A stretch of 64,000 bases of DNA from Bog-473 sp035551835 (lineage in GTDB: Bacteria; Actinomycetota; Acidimicrobiia; Acidimicrobiales; RAAP-2), in assembly GCA_035551835.1 (NCBI GenBank), contig DASZMN010000032.1, forward strand, positions 30,374 to 94,373, written 5' to 3'. Each line of letters begins with the position of its first letter. Positions within the stretch are counted from its first letter, which is position 1. The position numbers and the translations under genes are program-made. The notes beneath the pieces are model-generated. The model did not search any database and was not told where the DNA came from. It was given only the letters and a program-made list of their open reading frames with translations. This document shows positions 24,798-34,174 of the stretch, piece after piece.

Positions 24798-26504
24798 TCA
24801 GCTGCCTGCGCCGGCCCCCGCACCGACGAGCGCGCCGTCGCCGACCAGCGGTGTCCGGGACGAATCGTCGTCGGGTCCGGGTCGGAACCGCGGCAGGCGG
24901 GGCCGGTCCGTGCGCCGACCTGCGAGTTGGCCGAGCGGCATGATGGCGACCGCGAGGAGCATCGTCAGCAGGAGCAGGTCCGTCAGAACGAACGTGTGCA
25001 GCAGCCGCATGTAGATGTTGTGGACCGACGTGAGCCCGGCGAACGCCCAGAAGGTGCTGATGACGATCAGCGCAGTGCGGAGTCGTCCCGCAGCGGCGGG
25101 CGCCAAGACGACGACCCCCCACGTGACGTACCAAGCCCACACGATGGGACCGAGCAGCGCCAGGACCAGCAGGGTCAGGCCCAAGCAGCGCACTACGCCG
25201 TCCTCGGGCGCCCGCAGCAGGAGCCGATAGCCGACATAGACGGCGATGAGGAGCCCGAGCACGCTGAAGACGGGGTGGAAGTCGGCCGTCGACAGCGGTA
25301 CCTGGGCCACGTGACTCAGGATGGAGGCGGCCCGCGCCAGCACGTTGATCGGGGTCACCCCGGTGAACGCCGCGTCCGCGGTCGTCGTGGTCCGGATCCA
25401 ACCCCACCCCGTGCCCGTCGCGAGCGCGGAGATCTCCATGGTCGTCAACGCAATGAGCCCCGCGAGCGCTGTGTGTCCGATGCGCCGACGCGTCGACGCG
25501 CCCGGACCGGCCCAGACCCAGCCGAGGAAGAGCACGCCCAGCGCGGCCGGTGACTTCACCCCTGCCGCGAGCGCGCAGACGATCACGCCGGGCACGGTGC
25601 CAAACCGCTTCGCCACGGCCAGTCCGGCCATGAGCATCCCGACCATCAAGGCATCGTTGTGGTCGCCGGCCAACAACGAGAGCAGGACCAGCGGGGAGCC
25701 TGCCCCCAGGAGGACGGCATGGGCGGCGTCGCGTTTGGCCCAGCGGGCGAGGATGGGCGTGGCCGCCACCATGAGCGCGATGCCGGCGACCTCGAGGAGC
25801 CGGAGCAGGACGAGATCGGCCAAGAAATTGTGCCCCGAGGCCTGGTCCACGACGCCGTCGATCTCGAGGAAGGTCGGCCCGTACGGAGACTCGTTGCCGG
25901 CCCAGAAGGGGTCGCCGAAGTTGTTGAACGGCGTCGAGCCGAGCACGTTGGGCCCGTAGTCGTACGGGTTGATGTGGTGGCTCACCATCTCGCCTTGCGC
26001 CGCGTAGGTGTAGACGTCGCGGCTGAACAGCGGCGGTGCCAGCAGGAGCGGAACGGCCCAGACGACGACGACGAGCACCACGCGCCGCACGGGAAGGCCC
26101 CGATTGTCTTTCAGATAGCGCAGGAACCCGAGCCAGACGCGGGTCAGCAGGATCAGCCCCCCGAAGACGAGTGCGAGCGACACGACGGGAGGCAGCGTGT
26201 CGCTCGTGCCCAGCCATCCGAGCGGTCCGCCCGGCATGCCGAAGAACCACGCGCCCGGCAGGTGCGTCTCGAAGGACTGGCCACCGAGCAACGCGCCGAC
26301 GACGATGGCGGCAGTGCCCAGGGCACCCAGCAACGCCGTGCGCGCCAACCCGATGCGAAGCGCCCGTTGCACGGGCGCGGCGACAGGGGTGTCGTCAGTG
26401 CGAGGCGGGGCGTCTGGGGTAGCGCTCGGGGCCGAGGGCTCCATCGGGGATTCCTTACTCGTGCTCCCGACAGTGGTTTCCGCGGGAGCGAAATCTTCAT
26501 CCAA
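24798..26504 (-). CDS. MptA/MptB-like polyprenol-phosphate-mannose-dependent mannosyltransferase
   Basis: A 568-residue GT-C glycosyltransferase with about 12 membrane helices. The first periplasmic loop holds 'LFSRDVYTYAAQGEM', with the Arg-Asp expected of GT-C enzymes that use lipid-linked sugars, then 'NPYDYGP' and 'NESPYGPTF'; these match the actinobacterial alpha-1,6-mannosyltransferase MptA/MptB group. 'AGDHNDALMVGMLMAGLA' is a second conserved segment. The N- and C-terminal ~45 residues are Pro/Ala/Thr-rich and probably cytoplasmic. It would extend a mannan or lipoglycan on the outer face. It is divergent from sqdB and shares its intergenic control region. Confidence 0.8.
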   Translation of the reverse strand: MDEDFAPAETTVGSTSKESPMEPSAPSATPDAPPRTDDTPVAAPVQRALRIGLARTALLGALGTAAIVVGALLGGQSFETHLPGAWFFGMPGGPLGWLGTSDTLPPVVSLALVFGGLILLTRVWLGFLRYLKDNRGLPVRRVVLVVVVWAVPLLLAPPLFSRDVYTYAAQGEMVSHHINPYDYGPNVLGSTPFNNFGDPFWAGNESPYGPTFLEIDGVVDQASGHNFLADLVLLRLLEVAGIALMVAATPILARWAKRDAAHAVLLGAGSPLVLLSLLAGDHNDALMVGMLMAGLAVAKRFGTVPGVIVCALAAGVKSPAALGVLFLGWVWAGPGASTRRRIGHTALAGLIALTTMEISALATGTGWGWIRTTTTADAAFTGVTPINVLARAASILSHVAQVPLSTADFHPVFSVLGLLIAVYVGYRLLLRAPEDGVVRCLGLTLLVLALLGPIVWAWYVTWGVVVLAPAAAGRLRTALIVISTFWAFAGLTSVHNIYMRLLHTFVLTDLLLLTMLLAVAIMPLGQLAGRRTDRPRLPRFRPGPDDDSSRTPLVGDGALVGAGAGAGS

Positions 26505-26515
26505 CTGCAGTCATT

Positions 26516-26632
26516 TTGTCACAGCTGTAGCCGACTTTGGGAACCCGAAACCTTCCTTAACAGGATTCTCAGGATCGTCCCAGGATACAGGGGGAAACTG
26601 CCTTTGTCACTTATGTGAAATCTGGTTGTCAC
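26516..26632. promoter_or_regulatory. Three TTGTCAC heptamers in the mptB-like/sqdB intergenic region
   Basis: TTGTCAC occurs at 26516-26522, 26604-26610 and 26626-26632. The distances are 88 and 22 bases, so all three share a 22-base register. The middle copy overlaps a dyad TCAC-TTAT-GTGA (26607-26618). The last copy ends 18 bases before the sqdB start. The gap between divergent genes is only 146 bases and is less GC-rich than its flanks, so these are plausible binding sites for a regulator of both genes. Confidence 0.4.
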
Positions 26633-26650
26633 GGAAACGGAAGGTGTCAG

Positions 26651-27853
26651 ATGCGCATTCTGGTCCTTGGTGGTGACGGGTATCTGGGCTGGCCAACGGC
26701 GCTTCATCTGTCCCGGGCCGGCTACGACGTCGGCGTAGCGGACAACTTCGCCCGACGGGGCTACGACCTCGAAATGGGGGTCGATTCGCTCGTGCCGATC
26801 GCGTCGCTGCACCGCCGGGTGGACTGCTGGGAGGACGTTTCGGGCAAGCGACTGGAGACCTACATCGGCGACCTGACCGACGAGGCCTTCGTGTACGACA
26901 TGGTGGGCCGCTTCCGGCCCGACGCCATCGTGCACTTTGCCGAGCAGCGCAGCGCGCCCTATTCGATGGTCGACCGCAAGCACTGCGTGTACACCCAGGT
27001 CAACAACGTGGTCGGAACGCTCAACCTGCTGTACGCCATTGCCGAAGCGGACCCGTCGATCCATTTGGTCAAGCTCGGGACGATGGGGGAGTACGGCACG
27101 CCCAACATCGACATCGAAGAGGGCTACATCGAGATTTCCCACCGGGGGCGCACCGACGTCCTGCCCTTCCCGAAGCAACCCGGCAGCTTCTACCACCTGT
27201 CGAAGGTGCACGACAGCCACAACATCGCCTTCTGTTGCCGGGCCTGGGGCCTTCGCTCCACCGATCTCAACCAGGGCGTCGTGTACGGGCAGTCCACGCC
27301 CGAGACCACGCTGCACCCGGAGCTGGCCACGCGCTTCGACTACGACGCCGTGTTCGGGACGGTGCTGAACCGTTTCGTCATCCAGGCCGCAGCCGGTGAG
27401 CCGCTGACCGTCTACGGCAAGGGTGGCCAGACCCGCGGCTTTCTCGACATCCGGGACACGCTCGCTTGTGTCGAACTGGCGATTCGCCACCCGGCCCAGG
27501 CGGGTGAGTTCCGGGTCTTCAATCAGTTCACCGAGTCCTTCTCGGTCAGCCAGCTGGCGCAGAAGGTCTCCGACGCCGCCGGTGGGGCCGAGATCGTTCA
27601 CCTCGACGACCCCCGCGTGGAGGCCGAGGAGCACTACTACCGGGCCGCGCACACCAAGCTGCTCGATCTCGGCCTGATGCCCTACCTGCTCGGTGACGAA
27701 CTGCTGGCCGACATGCTGTCGATCGCGCGGGCTCACCTCGGCCGCCTCGAGCGTTCTGCCCTGGAACCGAAGGTGCAATGGCGCTCGACTTCGAGCAGCC
27801 TTACGCGGGCGGGGCATGCCAAGCCCGAAACGTCTGCTGAGCGACCCGTCTGA
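26651..27853 (+). CDS. sqdB: UDP-sulfoquinovose synthase
   Basis: A 400-residue extended SDR that aligns by eye along its whole length with plant SQD1 and bacterial SqdB. It has the NAD motif GGDGYLGW at the N-terminus, 'DNFARRGYD', 'HFAEQRSAPYSM', LGTMGEYGTPNIDIEEG with the catalytic Thr, the 'PKQPGSFYHLSKVHD' stretch carrying the YxxxK pair, 'DLNQGVVYG' and 'YGKGGQTRGFLDIRDT'. The enzyme converts UDP-glucose and sulfite to UDP-sulfoquinovose. The ATG at 26651 has GGAAGG upstream. No GT4 sulfoquinovosyltransferase (SqdX/SqdD type) follows; instead the neighbours are membrane glycan enzymes, so the sugar may go into a glycan rather than the lipid SQDG. Confidence 0.95.
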   Translation: MRILVLGGDGYLGWPTALHLSRAGYDVGVADNFARRGYDLEMGVDSLVPIASLHRRVDCWEDVSGKRLETYIGDLTDEAFVYDMVGRFRPDAIVHFAEQRSAPYSMVDRKHCVYTQVNNVVGTLNLLYAIAEADPSIHLVKLGTMGEYGTPNIDIEEGYIEISHRGRTDVLPFPKQPGSFYHLSKVHDSHNIAFCCRAWGLRSTDLNQGVVYGQSTPETTLHPELATRFDYDAVFGTVLNRFVIQAAAGEPLTVYGKGGQTRGFLDIRDTLACVELAIRHPAQAGEFRVFNQFTESFSVSQLAQKVSDAAGGAEIVHLDDPRVEAEEHYYRAAHTKLLDLGLMPYLLGDELLADMLSIARAHLGRLERSALEPKVQWRSTSSSLTRAGHAKPETSAERPV

Positions 27854-27908
27854 GGGGGGTCTCAGCGACAGGGGCTAGCGTCGCCGAGTTGCGCCACGCC
27901 GGGTCCCG

Positions 27909-30686
27909 GTGGAGGTCGCACTCCAGAGACTCCCGGAAAGCAGCCCCTCGATAGTGGACCGACTCCGAGCACACATCGGACCTCTGTGGCCCTACGCGCT
28001 GCTCGTTGCCATCCCCGTGGCTGGGTTCGTGTTGCCGGATCTGATCGCCGGCCGGCTCGTCATCACCGGGGACAACCTGCAGCAGAACTATCCGCTGCAC
28101 GTGCTGGTCGGATCGATGCTCCGCCACGGCGAGCTGCCGTTCTGGAACCAGTACATCTTCAGCGGCACTCCGCTCATGGCGGATTTCAACGCCGGCGCCT
28201 TCTATCCCCTCGTGGGCCTGTTCGTGATCCTCCCGGACCGGGCGGCCTGGATCGCCACCGAGGTCGTCCTGTTTTCCGCGATCGCCATCGGGATGTACGT
28301 CTTCCTGCGGGCGCTCAAGCTCTCGACGGTCGCCTGTCTCCTCGGGGCCGTCACCTTCGCCTTTGCGGGCCCGGTCTTGAGCCAGGCCAACCACGTCGAC
28401 ATGACCGAGGGCTTCGTCGCCGTCCCCTGGATGTTGCTTGCCGTCCATCACATCGTGCGGGATGGCCGGTGGCGCTGGGCCATCGTGCTGGGCATCGCCT
28501 ACGCCACCGTGATCCTGGGCGGGGCACCCGAGGCGATGCTCGACGAAGCGCTCCTCGTGATCGCGTTCGCCGTCGTGTCGGCGGGACTCGGCCGAGAGCG
28601 TTGGTGGCGGGTGCTCAGCCGGTGTGCGACCGGGGCGGCGCTCGCCCTGTCGCTGGCGGCGATCCAGTGGTTGCCGGGCCTCGAGGCCATTCAGAACTCA
28701 CAACGCGGCTCCGGGGTCTTCGCTGCCGCCGGGAGCTTTCCCACGCCGTTCAGCATCTTTGCGTTGGTGCCGTATCTCGACGGAGGCTATGGACACCTCG
28801 GGGAATCCCAGTTCTTCAGCCAGTACAACCTGCCCGAGGTCGGCATCTATCTGGGTGTGCTGCCGCTGATCGCGCTCATCACCCTGTTGCACCCGCGCTG
28901 GCCGAGTCGACTGGCCGCGCGTGATCGGCTCACGTGGTACGCGGTGGGTGTCTTCGGGTACCTGCTCGCGCTGGGGTCGAACACGCCGCTGGAGAGTTTG
29001 TTCAACCGGATCCCCATCTACGGCCATCAGCGACTTCAGAGTCGCAACATGATCATCGTGGCGACGGCCGTGTCCGTTCTGTTCGCGGGATGGCTCGACC
29101 GGACTGACGCGCCGCCGGTGGAGGTGCGTTGGCGACGTTACGACCGGATCCTCGGGCTGGTGCCCTTCGCGCTAGTGGCCATCTTGGCCGTGTGGGCGCT
29201 CACGGCGACCGGATCGCTCGTGCACGTCTTCGCCGGCGTCTGGGCCAGTCCAGGCGTGACCCACACGGTCCGGGAGGCGACGATCATCGCCCTCGTCCTC
29301 GCGGCCGGCGCTGCGGCGCTCGTCTGGCTGCGCGCCCGGCTCAGTGCGAGGCAGTGGGCGGCGGCGGCGATGGCCTTCGTGGTGGTCGATCTGGGGGTGA
29401 TGGCGCTGACGAGCCAGCTGACCCAATCGCCGACCAACGACCTGGTCAGCGGGACGACCCCGATACAGCAGCTGATGGCGGCGCATCTCTCGGGGGGAGG
29501 CCGGTTCATCAACTACGACCCGCAGACGTATTCGAGCTATCCGGGAAGTGCGCAGGGCATCCCGGACCTCAACATCATCCCGGGGTTGCCCTCTGTCTCG
29601 GGGTACGCCTCGATCGTGAACAGCAATTACGAATCGGTGACGCACACCCACGAGCAGGACGACCTGGACATCGGCCAGCTCGGTTCGGGCACGCTCGATC
29701 GGCTGGACCTCCAAGAGGTCGTGACCGTGCCGGAGTACTTTCTCGTGCCGCTCGATTCAGCTCCACGCTCATTGTCCGGGGTGCAGCAGGTGTCTGAGGG
29801 CTTCGGATCGGATCCCGTCTTGCCACGAGGGTACGGGGCGAACTTCAACGAGACCGCCTACCCCTTCTACGCGGGCCCCCGACCCTCGCTGCACTCCGGC
29901 CAGAGCGAGTCGTGGTTCTTCGGTGAGTCGCTCGAGCCGGACACGGCGACCGTGCTCTTCACCCACGCCGCCTCGACCACCTCGCTCGTGCGGTTCGGCG
30001 TCCTCACGGCGGACGGGTCGACGCACTGGGGGGCAACCGTGCCGGTGGCGATCGGTGCGAAGCGGGTGACCGGGCGTCTGCCGCGCGGGCAGGGGATCGG
30101 GCTGTCCGTCCAAGTGGTCGGGTCGCTGCCGGCACACCAAGCCGTCATTTCGGTCGGCGGCCAGTCGTACGAAATCGCCGGTTCACTCTCCGCGGCCATC
30201 GTGCCGGGACCGTGGTACCAGGCGGGAACGTCGCAGGGCTACGTGGTCTACACCTCCTCCCGTCCGCCGCAGCCCGTGTCGGCATCGACGAGCGGCGGCC
30301 GACCGCTTGGCGTCACCGTTCTCTCGAGCTCGACGAAGTCCGAGACGATCAGGGTCGATGCGCCGTCGTCGTCAACGGTGGTTCGGTCGGTCGCCTGGGA
30401 CGCGGGGTGGCTGGCGAGTGTCTCTGTGAACGGGGGAACGGCGCGCGACGTGCGGGTCTCCTCGTTCGATCTCGTGCAGCAGGTCCGCATCCCTGCCGGC
30501 CGCGACGTGGTGACGTTCCGCTATCGGCCACCTCACCTGGGCTTGGCCAGCGTGTTGAGCATCGGCGCCGTCGGGCTCCTGGTGGTTCTCCTCGGCGGCT
30601 GGCTCGTGCTGCGACGACGGCGTCAGCACTCGACCTCGGCCGTCACGCCGGCATCGGACCGAGAACCCGAGGCGGTTTCGGTCTGA
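27909..30686 (+). CDS. YfhO-like large membrane protein (GT-C fold)
   Basis: A 925-residue protein. After the first helix comes 'GDNLQQNYPLHVLVGSMLRHGELPFWNQYIFSGTPLMADFNAGAFYPL', a recognisable YfhO-family loop with acidic residues where GT-C enzymes bind lipid-phosphate sugars. About 12 helices follow up to residue ~500. Then comes a ~350-residue extracytoplasmic beta-rich region, one final helix (LSIGAVGLLVVLLGGWLVL) and a short basic tail. Characterised relatives in Gram-positive bacteria glycosylate teichoic acids. The GTG start is 56 bases after sqdB on the same strand, so the two are probably one operon, making it a candidate sulfoquinovosyl- or glycan-modifying enzyme. Confidence 0.8.
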   Translation: MEVALQRLPESSPSIVDRLRAHIGPLWPYALLVAIPVAGFVLPDLIAGRLVITGDNLQQNYPLHVLVGSMLRHGELPFWNQYIFSGTPLMADFNAGAFYPLVGLFVILPDRAAWIATEVVLFSAIAIGMYVFLRALKLSTVACLLGAVTFAFAGPVLSQANHVDMTEGFVAVPWMLLAVHHIVRDGRWRWAIVLGIAYATVILGGAPEAMLDEALLVIAFAVVSAGLGRERWWRVLSRCATGAALALSLAAIQWLPGLEAIQNSQRGSGVFAAAGSFPTPFSIFALVPYLDGGYGHLGESQFFSQYNLPEVGIYLGVLPLIALITLLHPRWPSRLAARDRLTWYAVGVFGYLLALGSNTPLESLFNRIPIYGHQRLQSRNMIIVATAVSVLFAGWLDRTDAPPVEVRWRRYDRILGLVPFALVAILAVWALTATGSLVHVFAGVWASPGVTHTVREATIIALVLAAGAAALVWLRARLSARQWAAAAMAFVVVDLGVMALTSQLTQSPTNDLVSGTTPIQQLMAAHLSGGGRFINYDPQTYSSYPGSAQGIPDLNIIPGLPSVSGYASIVNSNYESVTHTHEQDDLDIGQLGSGTLDRLDLQEVVTVPEYFLVPLDSAPRSLSGVQQVSEGFGSDPVLPRGYGANFNETAYPFYAGPRPSLHSGQSESWFFGESLEPDTATVLFTHAASTTSLVRFGVLTADGSTHWGATVPVAIGAKRVTGRLPRGQGIGLSVQVVGSLPAHQAVISVGGQSYEIAGSLSAAIVPGPWYQAGTSQGYVVYTSSRPPQPVSASTSGGRPLGVTVLSSSTKSETIRVDAPSSSTVVRSVAWDAGWLASVSVNGGTARDVRVSSFDLVQQVRIPAGRDVVTFRYRPPHLGLASVLSIGAVGLLVVLLGGWLVLRRRRQHSTSAVTPASDREPEAVSV

Positions 30687-30693
30687 CTTCGGG

Positions 30694-31665
30694 TCAGCAG
30701 TACGGGTGCGCAAGGGTCAGCAGGAACTCGCCGTCCTCCGCTCCCCACATCTCCTCGATCACGAATCCGGCCTGGTTGAGCTCGGCCTCCACCCGCTCGG
30801 GGGTGAACTTGGAGCTGATCTCGGTCAGCAGGTCCTCACCCTCCTCGAAGCGGACGCTGATGTCGCCGTCGGTGAGCGTGAACTCGCACGCCTCGTCGGC
30901 GCGCAACCGCATTTCGATCCACTGTTCGTCCTCGTTCCACACCGCCACGTGGCGAAATCGATCGGGGTCGAAGTTGCCGCCCAGCTGCTGGTTGAGCACG
31001 TGGAGGACGTTCCGGTTGAACGCGGCGGTCACGCCGGCGTCGTCGTCGTACGCCGCGACCAGCCTGGCCCGGTCTTTGACCAGGTCCGTGCCGAGCAGCA
31101 GCGAGTCGTCGCTGGACATCGTGCAGTTGAGATCGAAGAGGAAGCGGGCCCGTTGGGCCGGGTCGAGGTTCCCGATGGTGCCGCCGAGAAACGCGACCAT
31201 GCGGCGGCCCTCAGTGGGGATCTCCGTCAGGTGATGGTGGAAGTCTCCGATGACGAGATGGATGTCGACCGCGGAGAACTCCGCTGACAGTGTGTCCGCG
31301 GCACCGCGCAGGAACTCGTCGCTGACGTCGAAGGGTACGTAGCGCGTCAAGGTGCCCGCCTCTTCGAGGGCGGATAGGAGCACACGCGTCTTGTCGCACG
31401 CGCCGGCGCCCAACTCGACGAGAGTGTCGGCCTTGGCGAGCCCCGCGATGGCCGGAGCGTTTGCCTCGAGCAGTGCCCGCTCGGCCCGCGTGGGGTAGTA
31501 CTCGGGCAGCTGGGTGATTTCCTCGAACAAGCGGCTGCCACGCTCGTCGTAGAACCACACAGGCGGGATCGACTTCTCGACGCCCTGCAGGCCCAACAGC
31601 GCATCCGCCCGCATCTGGGTGCGGACCTCCTCGGGGGAGAGGTGCACGTCAATTGTGTAGGCCAT
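30694..31665 (-). CDS. egtD: L-histidine N-alpha-methyltransferase (ergothioneine biosynthesis)
   Basis: A 323-residue SAM-dependent methyltransferase of the EgtD family. 'IPPVWFYDERGSRLFEEITQLPEYYPTRAE' is the diagnostic N-terminal stretch, LVELGAGACDKTRVLL the SAM-binding loop, 'FLGGTIGNLDP' the next conserved motif, and 'AFNRNVLHVLNQQLGGNFD' the histidine-binding region. It trimethylates histidine to hercynine in the cytoplasm. It follows egtB by 3 bases. The egtA, egtC and egtE genes are not in this window. It converges with the YfhO gene at a 7-base gap. Confidence 0.95.
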   Translation of the reverse strand: MAYTIDVHLSPEEVRTQMRADALLGLQGVEKSIPPVWFYDERGSRLFEEITQLPEYYPTRAERALLEANAPAIAGLAKADTLVELGAGACDKTRVLLSALEEAGTLTRYVPFDVSDEFLRGAADTLSAEFSAVDIHLVIGDFHHHLTEIPTEGRRMVAFLGGTIGNLDPAQRARFLFDLNCTMSSDDSLLLGTDLVKDRARLVAAYDDDAGVTAAFNRNVLHVLNQQLGGNFDPDRFRHVAVWNEDEQWIEMRLRADEACEFTLTDGDISVRFEEGEDLLTEISSKFTPERVEAELNQAGFVIEEMWGAEDGEFLLTLAHPYC

Positions 31666-31668
31666 GGC

Positions 31669-32943
31669 TCAGGGATCCCGGGCCAGCCGCACGCCGCCGA
31701 AAACCCAGCGCGCTCCGGGCGGGAAGAAGTTGCGGTAGGTGGCGCGGGTATGCCCCTGGGGGGTCGCGCAACAGCCCCCGCGCATGACGTACTGGCTCAC
31801 CATGAACTTGCCGTTGTACTCGCCAACTGCACCGGGAGCGGCCCGGAAGCCCGGATAGGGCGAGTAGGCGCTCGACGTCCATTCCCACGTGTCGCCGTAG
31901 ATGGCGTTCGAACTGACCGCGGGCCGAGGGTGCGGCGCCCCCCGGACAAGGAAGTCGTCGCGCAAAAAGTTGTCACCCTGGCCTTGTGCCTCCGCGATGG
32001 TCTCCCACTCGGACTCCGTCGGCAGCCGCAGGCCGGTCCAGTGGGCGAACGCGTCCGCCTCGTAGTAGCTGACGTGACACACCGGCTCGTCAGGATCGAC
32101 CGGCCGGACCCCCGCGAGCGTGAACTGGAGCCACTGGTCCGGATGGTCGGGATCGCGCGACCAGTACAAGGGGGCCTCCCAGTCCTGCGCGTTCACCACG
32201 GCCCAGCCGTCCGAGAGCCAGAACTCGGGTCGCCGGTACCCGTCGTCCTCCATGAACGAGAGCCACTCACCGCAGGTGACGGGGCGGTCGGCCAGCCCGA
32301 ACGGGGTGAGCTGCACGGTGTGGACCGGGAACTCGTTGTCGAAGCCGAACCCCACACCCCGGTGGCCGATCTCGACGGGCCCGCCGTCGTGTTCGAGCCA
32401 GCCGGCCTTCGGCGGGTGGCTCGCGTCGCCGGGAAGCGCCCCGGTCACGTAGGCCGGATGGAGGGGGTTCCGCGAGAGGACGTGCTTGATGTCCATCAGC
32501 ACGAGCTCCTGGTGCTGCTGCTCATGGTGGAGCCCGAGGGTGATCAGCTCGACGAGGCCCGGTTGTCCCGGCTCGCGCAGCAACGCCTCCATCTGACCGT
32601 CGACGTAGGCCCGATAGCGCGCGATCTCGTCGATGCCGGGACGCGACAGCAGCCCGCGCTCGGGCCGAGGATGCCGGGCGCCGACGGCCTCGTAGTAGGA
32701 GTTGAAGATGTATGCGTACGCGTCGTTGAAGGCCCGGTAGCCACTGGCGTACTCGCCGAGGACGAAGGTCTCGAAGAACCAGGTCACGTGGGCCCGGTGC
32801 CACTTGGTCGGGCTGACGTCGGGCATCGTTTGGACCGTCTGATCCTCGGCGCTCAGCACCGACGCCAGTCGTTCGGTGGTCGCCCGGACGCGGACGTACT
32901 CCTCCAAGAGGTCAGACGGCGCTGCAGGACCGCTCATCGTCAT
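31669..32943 (-). CDS. egtB: Hercynine oxygenase / sulfoxide synthase
   Basis: A 424-residue EgtB. The N-terminal DinB-like half has WHRAHVTWFFE and HHEQQHQELVLMDIKH, which supply the three-His iron site. The C-terminal half is an FGE-sulfatase-like domain (VSYYEADAFAHWTGLRLPTESEWE, then WEWTSSAYSPYPGF and MRGGCCATPQGHTRATYRNFFPP). It couples hercynine to a thiol such as gamma-glutamylcysteine or cysteine using O2. ATG 32943 has AAGGGA upstream; the frame stays open to 33030. The FGE-like domain is part of EgtB and should not be taken for the sulfatase-maturing enzyme. It is transcribed ahead of egtD. Confidence 0.95.
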   Translation of the reverse strand: MTMSGPAAPSDLLEEYVRVRATTERLASVLSAEDQTVQTMPDVSPTKWHRAHVTWFFETFVLGEYASGYRAFNDAYAYIFNSYYEAVGARHPRPERGLLSRPGIDEIARYRAYVDGQMEALLREPGQPGLVELITLGLHHEQQHQELVLMDIKHVLSRNPLHPAYVTGALPGDASHPPKAGWLEHDGGPVEIGHRGVGFGFDNEFPVHTVQLTPFGLADRPVTCGEWLSFMEDDGYRRPEFWLSDGWAVVNAQDWEAPLYWSRDPDHPDQWLQFTLAGVRPVDPDEPVCHVSYYEADAFAHWTGLRLPTESEWETIAEAQGQGDNFLRDDFLVRGAPHPRPAVSSNAIYGDTWEWTSSAYSPYPGFRAAPGAVGEYNGKFMVSQYVMRGGCCATPQGHTRATYRNFFPPGARWVFGGVRLARDP

Positions 32944-33262
32944 GGGATCCGTCCCTTCGCCACCCCACCCGGGAGCGGTCGCACATGTGGACTGCACGGC
33001 TCGATTGACCCTACCCAGACGTCGTGACATTCAGGCGCGCACCGCGCAATTTTGCCCCAGGACCAGGGGGGACCTTCTGCCTGCCGACGGAGAGGCTCAC
33101 AGGATGGCGAGTCCGCCCGGCCGGGCGCACACACAGCCCGATTCATGCCGGGGATCGGTGTCCTCGCGACCGATCGACGAGAGCACGACCTCGTCGCGGC
33201 GAAGAGCCCGAGACCAACCGGGGGAGCCATCGATTGGCGGCACAACGTCCCCGGTGAGGCCG
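32944..33262. other. 319-base intergenic region upstream of egtB
   Basis: Lies between the egtB start and the stop of the ABC permease gene, both on the minus strand. Short open frames occur but have no ribosome sites and no protein-like features. No clear promoter hexamers, dyads or terminator were found; the egtB promoter must be here, but I cannot place it. Confidence 0.6.
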
Positions 33263-34174
33263 CTACGCCAGCACCTTGCGCCGGAAGTTCTGGAGGCCGA
33301 GGGTGAGAAAGATCACGCTGAACGCGATGATCGCGGGGTAGATGACATAGAGATGCATGTGTGCGGCGTTCGTAAACGCAGCCCGCATGCCGTCGTTGAT
33401 GTAGATGAGCGGATTGATCAGCACCACGATCTGCAGCCAGTGCACCGCACCCACCTTGACCGGCGCCAACCGCGTCCATTGGTAGTAGGTGCCGCCCAGG
33501 AAGGTGATGGGCAGCACGATGAAGCCGAACATCAGGCCGAGGTTGCGCGGCTCGAACGAGGTGCCCAGCAAGAGCCCGAGCGACGCCATGCACACACATG
33601 ACAGCGGCACGAGGGTCAAGATGAGGAGCCAGTGCAGGTTGATGTGGGCTTCGACGCCGGCGGCGTGCACCACCGAGGCGATCGGCAGCACGATCGCCGC
33701 CGAGATCAGTCCCTGGGCGCCACCGGAGATCACCTTCGAGATCGCGACCAGCCAGATGGGGCACGGCGCCTGCACGCGGTCCTCGATCTCACGGGTGAAG
33801 CCGAACTCCTGCGCCAGCTGCATCGCGACGGCTTGGATGCCTTGGAACATGATGGCAAGCCCAACCACCCCGGGCACGAGGACGGTGGCAAAGGCCGACT
33901 CGGCCCCCGGGACCCCACTGGCGGCACCGATGCCCTGGCCGATCTTGGGGAAGACGTAGAGGAAAACGAAACACAACAGGAACGGCTGCACCAGGGTCCG
34001 CACCGTGAACTCGATCTTGTGCTTCCACAGGACCACCATGTCGCGGAGGATCAGCGCCCGCAGCGACGTCCAACTCGCAGCGGTCGCGGACCGTGTGGGC
34101 GTCAGGTCGACATGATGCGTACCTGGCGATCCGAAGGTCGACGGGTTGATGCCGGGTGTCGCGGTCGCAGTCAT
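33263..34174 (-). CDS. ABC-2 type transporter permease (DrrB-like)
   Basis: A 303-residue membrane protein of the ABC-2/DrrB family with six predicted helices. The cytoplasmic N-terminus is followed by 'LILRDMVVLWKHKIEFTVRTLVQPFLL', the usual pre-TM1 amphipathic region, and later 'LGLMFGFIVLPITFLGGTYY' and 'INDGMRA', which are typical of daunorubicin-resistance exporters. It pairs with the ATPase gene directly upstream (TGATG overlap) to make a homodimeric-type drug or lipid exporter. Substrate unknown. Confidence 0.9.
   Translation of the reverse strand: MTATATPGINPSTFGSPGTHHVDLTPTRSATAASWTSLRALILRDMVVLWKHKIEFTVRTLVQPFLLCFVFLYVFPKIGQGIGAASGVPGAESAFATVLVPGVVGLAIMFQGIQAVAMQLAQEFGFTREIEDRVQAPCPIWLVAISKVISGGAQGLISAAIVLPIASVVHAAGVEAHINLHWLLILTLVPLSCVCMASLGLLLGTSFEPRNLGLMFGFIVLPITFLGGTYYQWTRLAPVKVGAVHWLQIVVLINPLIYINDGMRAAFTNAAHMHLYVIYPAIIAFSVIFLTLGLQNFRRKVLA

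Noticed and set aside
31669..32943. EgtB C-terminal domain as the missing formylglycine-generating enzyme
   Set aside because: The N-terminal DinB-like His motifs and the adjacent egtD identify EgtB; the FGE-like fold is shared ancestry only.
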